A stretch of 64,000 nt of DNA from Epiperipatus broadwayi. Lineage: Eukaryota > Onychophora > Udeonychophora > Euonychophora > Peripatidae. A program made the position numbers and the translations under genes. Below are positions 37,590 through 49,559 of the stretch, in pieces. A model generated the notes under the pieces. That model was not told the DNA's origin. It was given only the letters and a program-made list of their open reading frames with translations, and did no database searches. The stretch is taken from positions 186,001 to 250,000 of the forward strand of contig JAQFVV010000551.1 of assembly GCA_028023455.1 (NCBI GenBank). Reading direction: 5' to 3'. How positions within the stretch are numbered: the first letter of the stretch is position 1; every line of letters starts with the position of its first letter.

Positions 37590-39220
37590 TTTTCGTTTTC
37601 AAAGTCAAAACAAAAGTTGGAGCGTTGAAAATTAGTTTCATTTGGCAAAAATCGAAGCAGCCAATCAGAATTTACAAAGGTGTGGCTGCTCTCTTTGTTC
37701 AAACTTAGAACGCCTATATTTATTGATTTTTTTACTTGTAAAATAATTCAAGAGATGGCAGCATCTTACGGTAGTTTTTTTTTTTTTTTTTTTGGAAAAT
37801 AAATATGTTCAATTTTAATAATTATTTTGTCAGCATTTTTTATGTATCTCGTATTTTCTTTATTGAAACTGTATTAATATCTAATTTATTATCTTGGGAA
37901 TATGCCATTAAATTTTTGATTATTTATCAAGAAAAGGGAGAAATAAGTATTAATAAAATGATTATATTATTTAAAATTAAATTTATATTATTTAAAATTA
38001 AATATATAATTATTTGCCTTATTCTCATTAATTTGGATATATACATGCGTGTTAAATTCCAGTTTCACGTTCAAACTCAATTATGTCATTTTAGTCAATG
38101 ATGTGTGCATATAGATTTAAAAAATAATAATTAAAAATAATTTTCCATTGAGGTTTTGATAAGATCAAGAAATAAAATTATAATTTGCTTATGTTTAAAC
38201 TTCATATTAAATATTTTTAAAATAATGTATTTAAAATAATTTTAATTTAAAAAATTAAGCAAAGCATTTTAAATTATAGTAAATATATTCTATTTTGATA
38301 AAACATTTCAGTTTAATTAAAATGAAAGACCATAAACAGCAGAACATCACATGAACTTACTAATGTAAAAGTCTACAAAACATAATGACTAAAACATATA
38401 TGGAGAAAAACGCCTTGGTGTTTGATTATAGTGTGTATTTTGGAAGAACCTATAAAAGGATTGAGATTATCAGTATTAGGATATGGATTAAATTAAATAT
38501 TTTAGAATGCTATTAGGTAGAATAATGGATTTAGATATTGAAGTTCATTACAGATTCCTGCTACTTCAGTATCATAAAGTTAAAAGATACATTATTTCAT
38601 TACTACAACAGCTATATCGAAATGGTATTTTAGTATTAGAGTTGCTGTGAAATATTCTAGTCATATTGGATTATGGTCAGGGTTAGGGTTGAAGTTGAAT
38701 TTAATCACAACAGGTCTAATACTAAAGTATCATCTAAACTAAATTAGTTGTATATAAAACTCTTACCTATCCAAATATGTGTATAGAAATGTGATGCAAA
38801 TTCATTATACAATGTAATGTAAAAAACTGTAAATTTCCATTTTAGAATGTTCTATAATACTCTTAAATATGTGTTAGCATAATGGTACAACACATATATT
38901 TCAACTTGCTGAATGTTATGTTGTAGAATCTACTGTTGCAATCATGCTGCTTATGAAGTAGAAGTAAAATAACAAACTTTTTATAAGACTAACAAAGAAT
39001 TAGTTTTAATGGGATAGTCAAGACATTCTGTCTGCATTAATGATTATTTTAAAGTGACTCTAAAGAGACTCTTTTCTAGAAATTTAAGGCTTTAAATAAA
39101 ACATTTAGAATGTTATAATTAGACAAATGGCTGAATAAAATTACTTACTTGAACCTGCCCTCCTAATCATTTGTAAACATTTTCACTGATTTAATAAAAG
39201 CCTATTTGTATTTACATAAA
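37590..39220. other. Intron sequence, nothing recognised
   Basis: Contains a run of T (37775-37792) and a 98-codon frame (37805-38101) that is Ile/Phe-rich and follows composition. No motif, no splice-bounded conserved exon. Confidence 0.5.
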
Positions 39221-39225
39221 ATAAT

Positions 39226-39712
39226 TTAATATAGGGGATTTGAACACAGACTTTCAAGGTCCCTTTAGCTATCCACTCTGTCTCATATAACCAATACACA
39301 TGACCACATACATGTAAAAAAGATAAATGATCTCCAATGAACATATTTCATGCTGGACTAGCACTCATCAGTTATTCCAGATTATCATCTCTCACACACA
39401 CATATATATATAATCAGTGCTCGGTTTATATTAAGACATCAAATCTTCAAACTTCAATTGACAGTCTTCAATCTACTTCATCCTCCAACTTTTCATCTAT
39501 CCATACCAAAAACCAAGTATTGATTAAATATATGTGTGGGAGATGATGATCTGGAAAACTGATGAATGCTAGTTCAGCACAAAATACATATATTAGAGAT
39601 CATTTATCTTTTTCATATGTGTATGGTCAAGTTTATCGGTTATATGAGATAGAGTGGATAACCAAAGGAAGCTTGAAAATCTGTGTTCAAATTTCCTATA
39701 TTACATTTAAAC
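39226..39712. repeat. Fold-back element, family E (copy 4)
   Basis: Left: GGGGATTTGAACACAGACTT, AAAAAGATAAATGATCTCCA, GGACTAGCACTCATCAGTTA. Right inverse: AACTGATGAATGCTAGTTCA, TAGAGATCATTTATCTTTTT, GAAAATCTGTGTTCAAATTT. Internal part shares ATAATCAGTGCTC with 26931-27400. The 64-69 codon frames inside are by-products of the arms. Confidence 0.87.
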
Positions 39713-40087
39713 TCCAAGTATATGAATTATGCTTGCATTTCAAAAATATAAAATAATTTAATGCATTTAAATTTATAAATTTAAGTATTCTATCAGTTTC
39801 AATCATAGTTCAAAATCCATATTTTATTTATCAATTAGTAATATTTTAGCTCTTCAATTTGTGACCATTTTAGTTATTTTTCTATTTTATTCAAAAAACA
39901 ATATTTATAACGATTATTCTATGATTTAATATTTATTTAATTTTATAAAATACAATGAATATATTTTTAAAAAATAAATTATAATTTCTTTTATAATCCT
40001 CAATATATGAGATACTTATTGCTAATAGGTAATCCCTTTTGTCAAAAATATTAATTTGATGAAGGCTTTAAAATTTTCTATTTTCCA

Positions 40088-40175
40088 TCCGCCTATCTAT
40101 ATATCTATCTATATAGCAATATTTATCGATTTTTCTATCTATCTAAATCTATCTATCTATATGTCTATTTATCTC
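40088..40175. repeat. (CTAT)n tetranucleotide repeat, imperfect
   Basis: CTATCTATATATCTATCTAT, then CTATCTATCTAAATCTATCT and related units, about 190 bases upstream of exon d. Confidence 0.9.
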
Positions 40176-40361
40176 TTAGCATAGTAGCAATTGAATTAGC
40201 TCATAAAATCAAACAAGATCTCATCTAAAAGAACACTGTGAAAATTTAAAATTTGATGTTTATTATCTAATAATATAATTCCCATAATCGAAATCAGAGA
40301 AATTAAAATGTTTTATTTTGTTTAATTTTTTTATTTTTTATTATCTATTATACATTTATAG

Positions 40362-40436
40362 GCTGGAAAAATATTTGTAATATATCAAGATTGGAAAAAT
40401 CGAATTATTCGATGGATTATTTGGTCATTGTTAACG
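40362..40436 (+). CDS. HGSNAT: HGSNAT-like exon d (AGK segment)
   Basis: Acceptor ACATTTATAG, donor ACG|GTAATT, 75 bases, 25 codons, phase 0 to 0. The peptide AGKIFVIYQDWKNRIIRW followed by IIWSLLT completes the LGIQAGK motif and begins a new membrane span. Conservation here is mainly in pattern (small-basic loop followed by hydrophobic helix), as expected for this part of the family. The exon is only recognisable because of its neighbours on the joined protein; both splice sites are good. Confidence 0.87.
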
Positions 40437-40699
40437 GTAATTCATTTATAAATATTTTATTAAATATATATGTGGAGAGAGTATGTATGTAATTAAATTT
40501 TGGAAAATTTAGTTTTTAATTTTAAAAGCTTTATTATTTATTGCAACAATTAGGGGAAAGAGGAATTATTACTAAAAGCATCCTTTAAAAAAAATAGTAT
40601 TTTTAAAGGCTTTGTAATATATTATTTAATATATTCCCATATCCATTACATTACAATAAAACTGAAAATTTACTATATAAATGAAAATTGACACCACAT

Positions 40700-40893
40700 T
40701 TTTTCTATACATATTGCTACCCAGTGCATGCCATTCAATGAATGCTAGCAGGTTGGTGTCTCAAAATCCCTGTCTAGTGCCTACTTGTCCAATATCTTGA
40801 CTAGTTTCTAGATTAGGGCCTTCATCAATGAAAAGCTTTGAACCTGAGTGCACTGCACCTAGATCTTTGGTCCTAATGCAACCCTCATGAATA
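40700..40893. repeat. Fold-back family A, degraded left half
   Basis: CTATACATATTGCTACCCAG, then TAGTGCCTACTTGTCCAATA, ACTAGTTTCTAGATTAGGGC, CACTGCACCTAGATCTTTGG and CTAATGCAACCCTC follow the left half and centre of family A. It lies 264 bases after exon d. Confidence 0.8.
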
Positions 40894-41528
40894 TTATTTC
40901 TTAAATCATGTTTTGAAAATCTACATGAAGATGATTTGTAAACCTTAGTTTTGCTTCAATAATTCTACTTTTTTTTTTAAATCATTAGTATTTTATATAC
41001 AATTTTTATTATTTATATCAGTTGGCTTTTTATGATTTTGAAATTTTATTTCATTTTCTTGCAAATAATATAATTATTATTATTTTCTTTTTTTTGGTTA
41101 GATCTTTTACTAATTTGAAAGTTTACACTTTTATTTTTCTGTTTTGTGTATATATATATTACAACCTCTTGGTGTAATAATAGTGCATCCCTATACCTAT
41201 CTAAGATTTATGTTTAAATATGGCCAAAATAAAACTTGGGGTAAACAAATTGATTTCAAGGCTTCGCTTTTTTTTTTTTTTTAAGAAAGCCAACTAACTC
41301 TCTAATAAGCATCCAATACTGGTTAGTACACTGGTATCTAATTATTCTTAATAAGTGGATACAACAAATGTGAAAAATTGTCATACTTAACTACTTAGCA
41401 ATTAGTGATATCCCAGTAAATAAAGTCTTTTTTCACTGTTCTTATATTAAGGATTATTGGTCAGAAATTTGTACTGCAAATTACTATTTTAAAAGTTATT
41501 TTACTTTAATTTGTATTTCTTATATATT

Positions 41529-43575
41529 ATAACGATCGAAATGAACATGGAGATCGAAACTAACCGCAAAAACAATATCTGCGACTACCAGAATGCCATC
41601 TAGGCATTTGAGCCTAGAAAAATTTATAGAGTAGGCAGATATGCGCTGTTAAGATTCCACTTTATTTAAATATTCCGATCGTTAGCCCAAGTCACTAGCT
41701 CAGCGGAGACGCAGAGATAAAAATCTATATCTTAATTTATATCTTAAATATCAATAAATAAAAGCCACTGCCAGAAATTAACACATAAAAATATTTATTT
41801 ACGCACATATAAAATAACATTTAAATTTTGAGGAATAAATTTAACATTTTAGATTTTTATATTAACTTTTAATTTTACATTTAACTAAGTTTCAATGAGT
41901 TTAATATTTTATTTAGATAGTCAAGTATGAATAGACTACATAGATCTGCATTTGAAAAGAAAATATTCTTCCCTGATTTAACCTTAGGCAACAAATTTCA
42001 CAATCAACTGGCGCCAATCCATCTGATACATTCATGTATTCAATGTAGCATGATACGACAACACAAAATACTATACTGTCAGGAATGGACATCTGAACAG
42101 TAAGTAGAATTAGAGAAGACATTGACTCTCCACCAACAGGGATGTTACATCTGTTGGCAAGTAGAACAATAAACAAAAAACTCCATAGGAATGGACTGCG
42201 GTCTTCTGCCGACTTACAAACCCATCCATAGGCAAACAGAAGGTGTGTGGCGTATATATATATAATCCTGCCCGTAGCGGACCTCATACTACATCTACTA
42301 CTTACACAAATATATCCAATCCATTGAGCCAATTCAACTACGAAACGAATAACCTAAGATTACCCTCCCTTAATATAACTTTACAAAACTATATAGCCAT
42401 TCACGCCCGACTTAAATTTAACATTTAGATACGTTCGCACAAATGAATTTTATAAAATTTGTTTTAAAATGTTGAGTATAGATCAGCTGCACAGATTCCA
42501 CGGTCAAAAACATCCCAAATTAAACACAACCGATCAAAATACAAAGTCATCGATAAGCGTCACTTGCATAGGGAATATACAAATCCCATTAGCATTCATC
42601 GTAAGATGCTTGCAGTGATATCGTTGACATATATTCTAATCGAATGTGAAAACCACAACATTATCAACCGCTAACGAATCTATGCAACGTCTATACCCAA
42701 CCTTAAATTTCATCATTTAAAATTTAAACAACAAATAATTTATACAATAAGAAAAAAAAATGGAAATGATTTTTATCAATCGGAAAACATATAAAATTAA
42801 ACATTATTAATTTGATTTAAAAACTTACAAAAGTCAGATAAGAGTCCGTTTTTAACATTTAAGTTGGCTTGTTTATCAATTTATAAAACTTGACGAAAGT
42901 TCTTAATTGATTTTAATAATTGTTCATTTCATATAGCTTATGGTAGAAGAGTCCAGGTTCCTGTTTTTAATTCCCGTGACGCCTCCATTGGAAGATAATG
43001 TTCTGGAGATGGCAATAGCTGGTTCAAGGTATCACAGTCTTTTCCTTTTTTTTTTTAAATAGAGAGTGTGGTATGTGCGTCCTACCACAACTCTCAAACA
43101 CACAATGCTGGAACTGTCCGAAAAAACTGTATTTCCCTTTTTATATTATCCACACGGATTCAATCAACAAAACGTCACTAATCCATCACTTTCATTAGGG
43201 TCCGAGCCAAGGCTTAGTGCTTCCATTGGTCAAACTAATTTTTCTTTATTCTCTTATCCAATTTTCATCTCATCATTTTAATTATACAAGAGCCCAAGGC
43301 TAGCTTGCTTTTCAAACCATTTATAAACAATCATTTCCATTTACAGATTACAAGAATTAATTAATACCTGTTTTTATTTTTAAATCTTGTACGTTCAAAT
43401 ACTTATTTATTTGTTTTTTTCAAAAAAAATATTTTTAAAGTTTGGCATCTGTGCGAATGTATATACGTTTAACAAACATTTTAATTTTAGCGTTTAGTTT
43501 TTTACTTTTATTTGCGAACTTTTAAGTTTTTATTTTAAATTAATGTAACGACATATTTATATATCGTTACAATAT
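41529..43575. other. Unclassified 2-kb block of distinct composition
   Basis: Between TTATAACGATCGAAATGAAC and ATGTAACGACATATTTATAT the sequence has a visibly higher G+C content and fewer A/T runs than its flanks. It contains ACTGGCGCCAATCC (42008-42021), which resembles a tRNA primer-binding site of LTR elements, and a palindromic GTAACGA...TCGTTAC at the right edge. Three chance-sized frames (139 codons minus at 41913-42332, 61 and 71 codons plus) match nothing I know. Possibly a degraded LTR or other mobile element. Confidence 0.4.
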
Positions 43576-43977
43576 ATATATAGTATTATAATCAATCTTT
43601 TAAGATATTAAAATTTAATATTTTCTTTATCATCTGATGTTTATATATTGCAATAATTTGTATTGAAATAAGCGAAATGTTTAAACTTTGTGCTTAAATA
43701 CTACTATATAAATATGATTTGCACTGATGACACATACACACACAAAGCTGAATTCCTTTTTAATTCCTTATATATTACAATAATACAAAAATAATACAAA
43801 ATAAATATGTATAAGTGTGACTGAGTGCTTTCAAGGGACACAACCCTCTTAGTCATAGCAATATTGTAACTGAAGAAAGTGGTTAAATACAATGCAAATT
43901 TATGCAAATGACTTTCTGTATTCCATTTCTTGGATATATTGTAGCATGTGTCTTTTTTGTTGGTGGTATGATTGTCC

Positions 43978-44282
43978 CTAGCAATAAAGCAAGCCTCTTA
44001 CCTTTCTTTTTAAATCATGCCATTCTCTGAAAACAACTACAGGGTCCTGTGGTTGGCAATCATGTCCTGAGCTGTGATGCTGGGTGAACATTAGGTCTGT
44101 TATTGCTTTATTGTGAGAATATATATGTTGAGATAGCCACATAGATAGTAAAGTTCTGGTTTCACCGAAATATGAGGCACAACAATTTGCTGTTGGGCAG
44201 GCAATGTTGTATACCACTTGAAGAGTTTGTAAGGGTGGTAATCTGTCTTTGGTATTGTGTTTGTGTTGTTAGCACAAATCAT
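43978..44282 (-). mobile_element. Penelope-like GIY-YIG fragment, antisense
   Basis: Minus-strand CANNTNTIPKTDYHPYKLFK runs, after a one-base shift near 44215, into VYNIACPTANCCASYFGET, RTLLSMWLSQH, SGHDCQPQDPVVVFREWHD and LKRKVRGLLYC. This is the GIY-YIG fold: VYxIxC ... (S)Y(F/I)GET, Arg helix, GH...V..RE, KRKVRE. Two Cys before ASY suggest the Cys-bearing form seen in Penelope-like elements. Only this C-terminal domain remains. Different subfamily from the 32.7-kb copy. Confidence 0.78.
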
Positions 44283-44299
44283 ATTTATATAACAATTTG

Positions 44300-47200
44300 T
44301 ATTATGAATTAGAAGTAAAGCAATAATAAACTATATATCCCTAAAAATATCTACCTGTACAATTTGATGCAGTGATAATATAGTTGATTCCAGAAGTAAA
44401 GATTTCTGAATTGAATGTCAATTGAATCAAATAAAATAAGAAGTGATGAGATCAATTTAATTGAATTTGTTTAATTTGCTATGACTGCTAGATTTATTAG
44501 TAATTAACTATATACAGTGGTGACTCGTAATTAAAATTTGTTTTTGTTGAGGGTGCTGCTTCAGATTTTTAGCCATTGTTTTAATATTGTCTAAAATGAA
44601 ACAAACATATAAAAAAGAAAATTTATACATAAACTTGATAAAATCCTAAACAAGTGTTAGACCTGCTGTAATTGAAATTCTACCTTGGAAACAAATCTAT
44701 AAATAAATACCCAATTAAACAGATTTACAATCTTCTAAAAAGGAAAATAATTGTTTTTTTTTACCTCAATATTATATAATCTTGCAATTTGGATAAACTT
44801 GTTACTGAAAATCTTGGTTTAGCTGCTAATTTGACATATTAAACTATGCTGTGATGTCATGCAAAAATGCTGACATGAACAGATGCTTTCATTTCTATTT
44901 TGTAGGACATAAAAAAGTTCAATCTGCCCCAGTGGTTATTCATTATTTTGATTAGAATAAATATGGTCATCATTATAACTGATATAGCCTCCAGGCACCA
45001 TATTGAATTTTAAAAAAAAAACTGACCTGAGACACAATTTTCACAATAACTTCAGTTTTAATAATGTTAGAGCAAAAAACTTTACATTGATAGAAACTAG
45101 AAAAACTAAGGAAAACAATAAGTCTAAGACAAATAGTGATAACCATTTAAAAAATAAGGGAAAAAAGAAATTTCAACATCCGACATAATTATTAATTTAT
45201 TGTTTGTTCATAATTTCTAATTTATCATTAACTAAGTTTAAATTACATCTTGATTGATAATTTCTTTGTATTCTTCACAAAATTATCTTTTCAAATCATA
45301 TATAATACTTCTTACCTAAAATAATCCATAGCTTCAGAATCTCCAAAAGTATTTGCATAAGAGTTCATTTTTATCTTGTACCCCAAAAGTTGACAAATCT
45401 CAAAGATGTCTATATAATATCAATAATTATGTGCTTTTAACACTCGTTAAAGAAGTTATATTTATTAATAATTTATTTAAAGCTTAATTATTGATATTAT
45501 ATAATTTATGAGAAGTTAATAAACAAATTTTCATTAAAGATGTCTATAAGAAAAAGATTCATCCTAATAAAAGATAAAAAAACAAATCATTTTCAGAAGA
45601 TGGATATGCATTTGTCATCATAGCAATTAGCTTCTTGTCTATCTAAAACTAGAAATTGTAGGCTACTGACTGTATCACTGATAAAATGAGTTTCATCTCT
45701 TCATTTTATATTTTTTTGTGTACATCAGTGATGTTTATATTCTTTATGCACACCAGTGATGCTATCTTGTTATATTTATTGTCCCACATAGATATAATTT
45801 ATTTGTATATAGCTCATTTGCTAACTATAGACTTGAAAATAATGTGATGCAAGATGTGGCAAAACTGCTGACTCCACAGCATGAGTATCAAGGCATAGGC
45901 AAGAATCAGAATTTGATTCTTTGCCTGCATACAATTCCATGTGGTATATGCGCATAACCATTGTGGCTACCACTACATACACACCATTTGAAATCTCTCT
46001 TTATTGGTTTTAAGTGTTTATATTTTCACATGGTACTATGCCCAGTAAATTTTGTGATTGCTTTATCAACTGTAATCTGCAACCTTTCTGTACATTTGAT
46101 TATCAGTTTTTAAAATTTACATTGCACTGCTCTATATATATAAATCATTACTTGTTATACAAACAAACAAAGAGAAAATACACCAATACAAATATAAACA
46201 TACTAATAAATTATTAAACCTTTTGAGAAACATTATGTCTATAAAATAAGGTTGCCTCAAACTTGGATCAGAGACCCAAAATTACACTGTACAAAATCCA
46301 CTTTTGTTATATTTGAATACAAATTTATATATTGTATAATAAAGAGCATAAATGATTTAATATTATATAATTTATATACTACACACACACCAATACAAAC
46401 GCAAACAAATTAATATAATGCTTATCAAATAATTTTAAAAAATTTAAAATACTCAAGTAATTAAAAAATTAAAATAACTTAAACAATATTCTGCAATTAT
46501 ACGATTATGTTTATATTGCATTTGAAGGCCTTCATATCTGAATTATCAGTGTATTTTTAATCCATTATATTAGCTTATAAGGCTGATAAAGATTTTCTGC
46601 CTTTATTATCCTGTGTAAACTAGTAAAGTGACCAGAAAATTAAAAAATTAAATGCACCTATCTAATAAAAACATTAATTAAAAAATCAAATTTTATCCGA
46701 TTTTAAAGTGTGATGCATCATTTTAAAGTTGGAATCAAGCAGCAATGAATGCTGGGATTTTTATTGACATTGTGCTTATAGTTTTAAAAAAGAAAAAATT
46801 TCAATCAATCAGCTGAAGAATGTGGATGACACACTACAAAGACTCAAGCCATTGGTAATGCATGTTGTTGTTTTTTTTGATAAAACTTTAGGTCATTTAT
46901 CGAAGATCCCATGCAGACATTATTTTACGAGATCATAAAGTTAGAATAATTATCACCCGAATGAATACAGTTGTGATATTTACATTTTTTACTTACTAAT
47001 AGCCTAAATTGTTATAGTTCAAGTTTGATTCATTCATCTAAAAATGAAATCTATTCTTGTTTTACTTTACTGCTTAAGGATTATATAATGTACCAGTATA
47101 AGGAAAGAATTAAAGAAAAAGACTCGTGTTATCAAAAATAGGGAGAAGATCAGCACTAGTGATAGTATTCTCTCTACTTACACCTAAAGTGCAGCTTCTT

Positions 47201-47500
47201 ATTTTAAACATTTGCACATTCATGCAACAGCCAAATAATGTGTCACTGGAATTGTGAAGTGCACAATTCTGTACAATGATTATTGTCTTTTTTCATAAAA
47301 TATGGATAGCTACTGGGAGATTAATTTAAAAAGTCTACATTTGGTCACCCTAAAAGAGGGAAGCATGGTTAGAAAACATGTATTTATGTCTAGTATAGCT
47401 TAAAAAGACTCAATATTTTTTTAATCTGGATTACAGAGTTAGATAATCTTACCCTAAAAAACAAATCTCTGATGTTAAACCAATAATCTTTAAATTTCTA
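44300..47500. other. Intron sequence, mostly unrecognised
   Basis: ACAGTGGTGACTCGTAATTA near 44514 looks like a transposon terminus but no partner end was found. A direct repeat, TACATCAGTGATG/CACACCAGTGATG, lies at 45722-45762. No coding similarity; short open frames (for example 45003-45188, Lys/Asn-rich) follow composition. Confidence 0.5.
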
Positions 47501-47507
47501 AAAAAAA

Positions 47508-47797
47508 ACAGGCAAAACTCTCCATACAATCATGCTACTTAGTGCAAGCCAGAGCAATCAATGGATTCCAGAAGGCTTGAGCATAAAATTCCTATCTGGT
47601 GCCTACTCATCCAATATCCCCAGACTAGTTTCTAGCTTGTGGTTTTCATCAGTGAGGAGCCTTACATCTGAGAGCACTGCACCTAGATCTTGGAATGAGT
47701 AGGCACTAGATAGGGATTTTATGCACAAGCCTTCTGGCATCCATTGATTACTCTGACTTGCACTAAGTGGCACTACTGTATGGAGAGTTTTGCCTGT
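47508..47797. repeat. Fold-back element, family A (copy 5, complete)
   Basis: Terminal ACAGGCAAAACTCTCCATAC is matched in reverse at the right end (GTATGGAGAGTTTTGCCTGT). Arms of about 105 bases continue through GAAGGCTTGAGCATAAAATT and GCCTACTCATCCAATATCCC. Centre AGTGAGGAGCCTTACATCTG AGAGCACTGCACC. The best-preserved copy; it defines the family ends. Confidence 0.93.
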
Positions 47798-48604
47798 TTT
47801 AATAAACATATGAGCAAGCATAAGAAATGATAATCATGTGATGTTCAGTGGTTTTAGAAAACTCTACTATCATTATTGTTATTGCTATACCTTACCTATT
47901 TTTAGGGAGTGAATGGTCTTCATTCAAACATATATTACTTAATAGCATTATTAACAAATGACACAAATATGAATGTCGCAGAAATTTTTTAAAAAAACCT
48001 AGGAAATAAAAATGAACATGAAGCTTTGTTATTTTGTTGTTATTTTTATTCTTGAAAAAAAAAGATAGGAAAAATGTAGTTCATAAATAAAAGATATACT
48101 ATTTGTTTTATACTCAAAGTGAGTTTGTGGGAAAAAAATTTTTGTTTTGAATTTCATCACTTATCACCATGTGGTTCATGTTGCAATACTTCATTTTGAT
48201 AACTTAATTATTTTTTACATTGGGAATATTTAAATGCTAATGATCACTTGCACAAATATTAATAAGCGGTTACATTATTTAACATTTATAGTTTAGAAAC
48301 ATTAAATAAATTACTTCTATTTAACTGTTTGTAAGTATAAGTTAGATTCAATAAAATATTCCCTCTGTTTCTACTTTATATTCTGGCAAGTAATTGAGTC
48401 TCATTAGTTATTTTTAAGACTAAACCCTGAGAGTAGATAAGTTAAGCATTGAGAAAGATAATAAAGTCAGATTGATTCTTTTGTTTATGTTATGTGTTTA
48501 ATTTCTTTAGTTATAAGGTATCATGTCAAAAGCCAATTATTATCATATTAATTGTCAGTAAAGTCTTATACATAACTGAGAGCTTTTTCTTCTCTTCTTT
48601 GCTT

Positions 48605-49170
48605 ACTATTTAATTGGAAATAATTGAAAGTTTGCTAGTCTTTCACATGCATGATTGTCTCTCAGACAGCCAATCAGATTTTAAACAGCTGTCTTAAGAA
48701 CAATCAGGCTTCGATACATGACAGAGGTTTTGATAAGACTGGCAAACTTTTAATTATTTCCAATTTATTAACAACATGCAATTTAGACAAATATTATTTA
48801 CATATGTTGCTGATAAATTATATTAACATCTAGAAAATTGCAGTGTTGTAAATCTGAGATTTCGTTCCATAATATCTTAAATTAATAACACAAAGAATGA
48901 TAAGTGTATATGTTTATATATTCAAGCTTTCAGGCCAAGATGCTTAAGACTGGCTTATATATATAAAAAGTTAAGTTGAGAAAAGGTTGGTATCATCCTT
49001 TTCTTATCAAAATCTCTATCATGTATCGAAGCCTGATCGTTCTTAAGACAGCTGTTTAAAATCTGATTGGCTGTCTGAGAGACAATCGCACATGTGAAAG
49101 ACTAGCAAACTTTCAATTATTTCTAATTTATTAACAACATGCGATTTAGACAAATATTACTATTTAATTG
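48605..49170. repeat. Large fold-back element, family L
   Basis: Left arm (48625-48745): AAAGTTTGCTAGTCTTTCAC, GATTGTCTCTCAGACAGCCA, AACAGCTGTCTTAAGAAC, CAGGCTTCGATACATGA. Right arm is the inverse (48995-49120) with only a few mismatches. An extra CAACATGCAATTTAGACAAA segment follows both arms (48772, 49135) in direct orientation. High arm identity suggests a recent element. Confidence 0.93.
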
Positions 49171-49189
49171 AAAGTCCACTTTTTATGTG

Positions 49190-49545
49190 AAATAATGTAG
49201 GTGTGAAGCACTTGGAGGACATGTTGAATAAGATGAACCTTGCACACCCTATACCATTACAATTTTGGATGTGGCAAACTGTGGAGCATTTAAAGAATCT
49301 ACTTCCCATCATGTTCCATTACAATTTTTGTGCTGTAATTCATGAGACATTTGAATAAGAGAATTCTTATACACTGATTTAAGGAACCAACTTATACATT
49401 TCTCTCTCATTTTCAGTTATATACTGCTTAATAAAGCATCTCACCCTCACACCATATGTTCCATTACAATTTTGCTGCCCAAATCTGTGGGGCCTAATAA
49501 AGTTTCTATCATCATCATGACATATACCATTACAATATATATATT
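49190..49545. repeat. Degraded minisatellite around CCATTACAATTTTG
   Basis: CCATTACAATTTTG or a close form occurs at about 49253, 49315, 49460 and 49526, spacings near 62, 145 and 66. Between them GTGGCAAACTGTGGAGCATT / CCCAAATCTGTGGGGCCTAA are related, so a unit of about 62-70 bases is likely. Confidence 0.6.
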
Positions 49546-49559
49546 CTGTTAAAAAAACA

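Noticed and set aside
37805-38101. 98-codon Ile/Phe-rich frame
   Set aside because: Composition follows A+T-rich DNA, no motif, splice support or start context.
41913-42332. 139-codon minus-strand frame
   Set aside because: No recognised domain; lies in the 41.5-43.6 kb block suspected to be a mobile element. Kept as an unexplained block rather than a gene.
42937-43013. Possible extra exon after TTTCATATAG, reading LMVEESRFLFLIPVTPPLED
   Set aside because: Would fall between exons d and e, whose products already join without a missing segment of HGSNAT. No good GT donor (GTTCAA).
44514-44540. ACAGTGGTGACTCGTAA as a transposon terminal repeat
   Set aside because: No matching inverted end or target duplication could be found within the next 3 kb.
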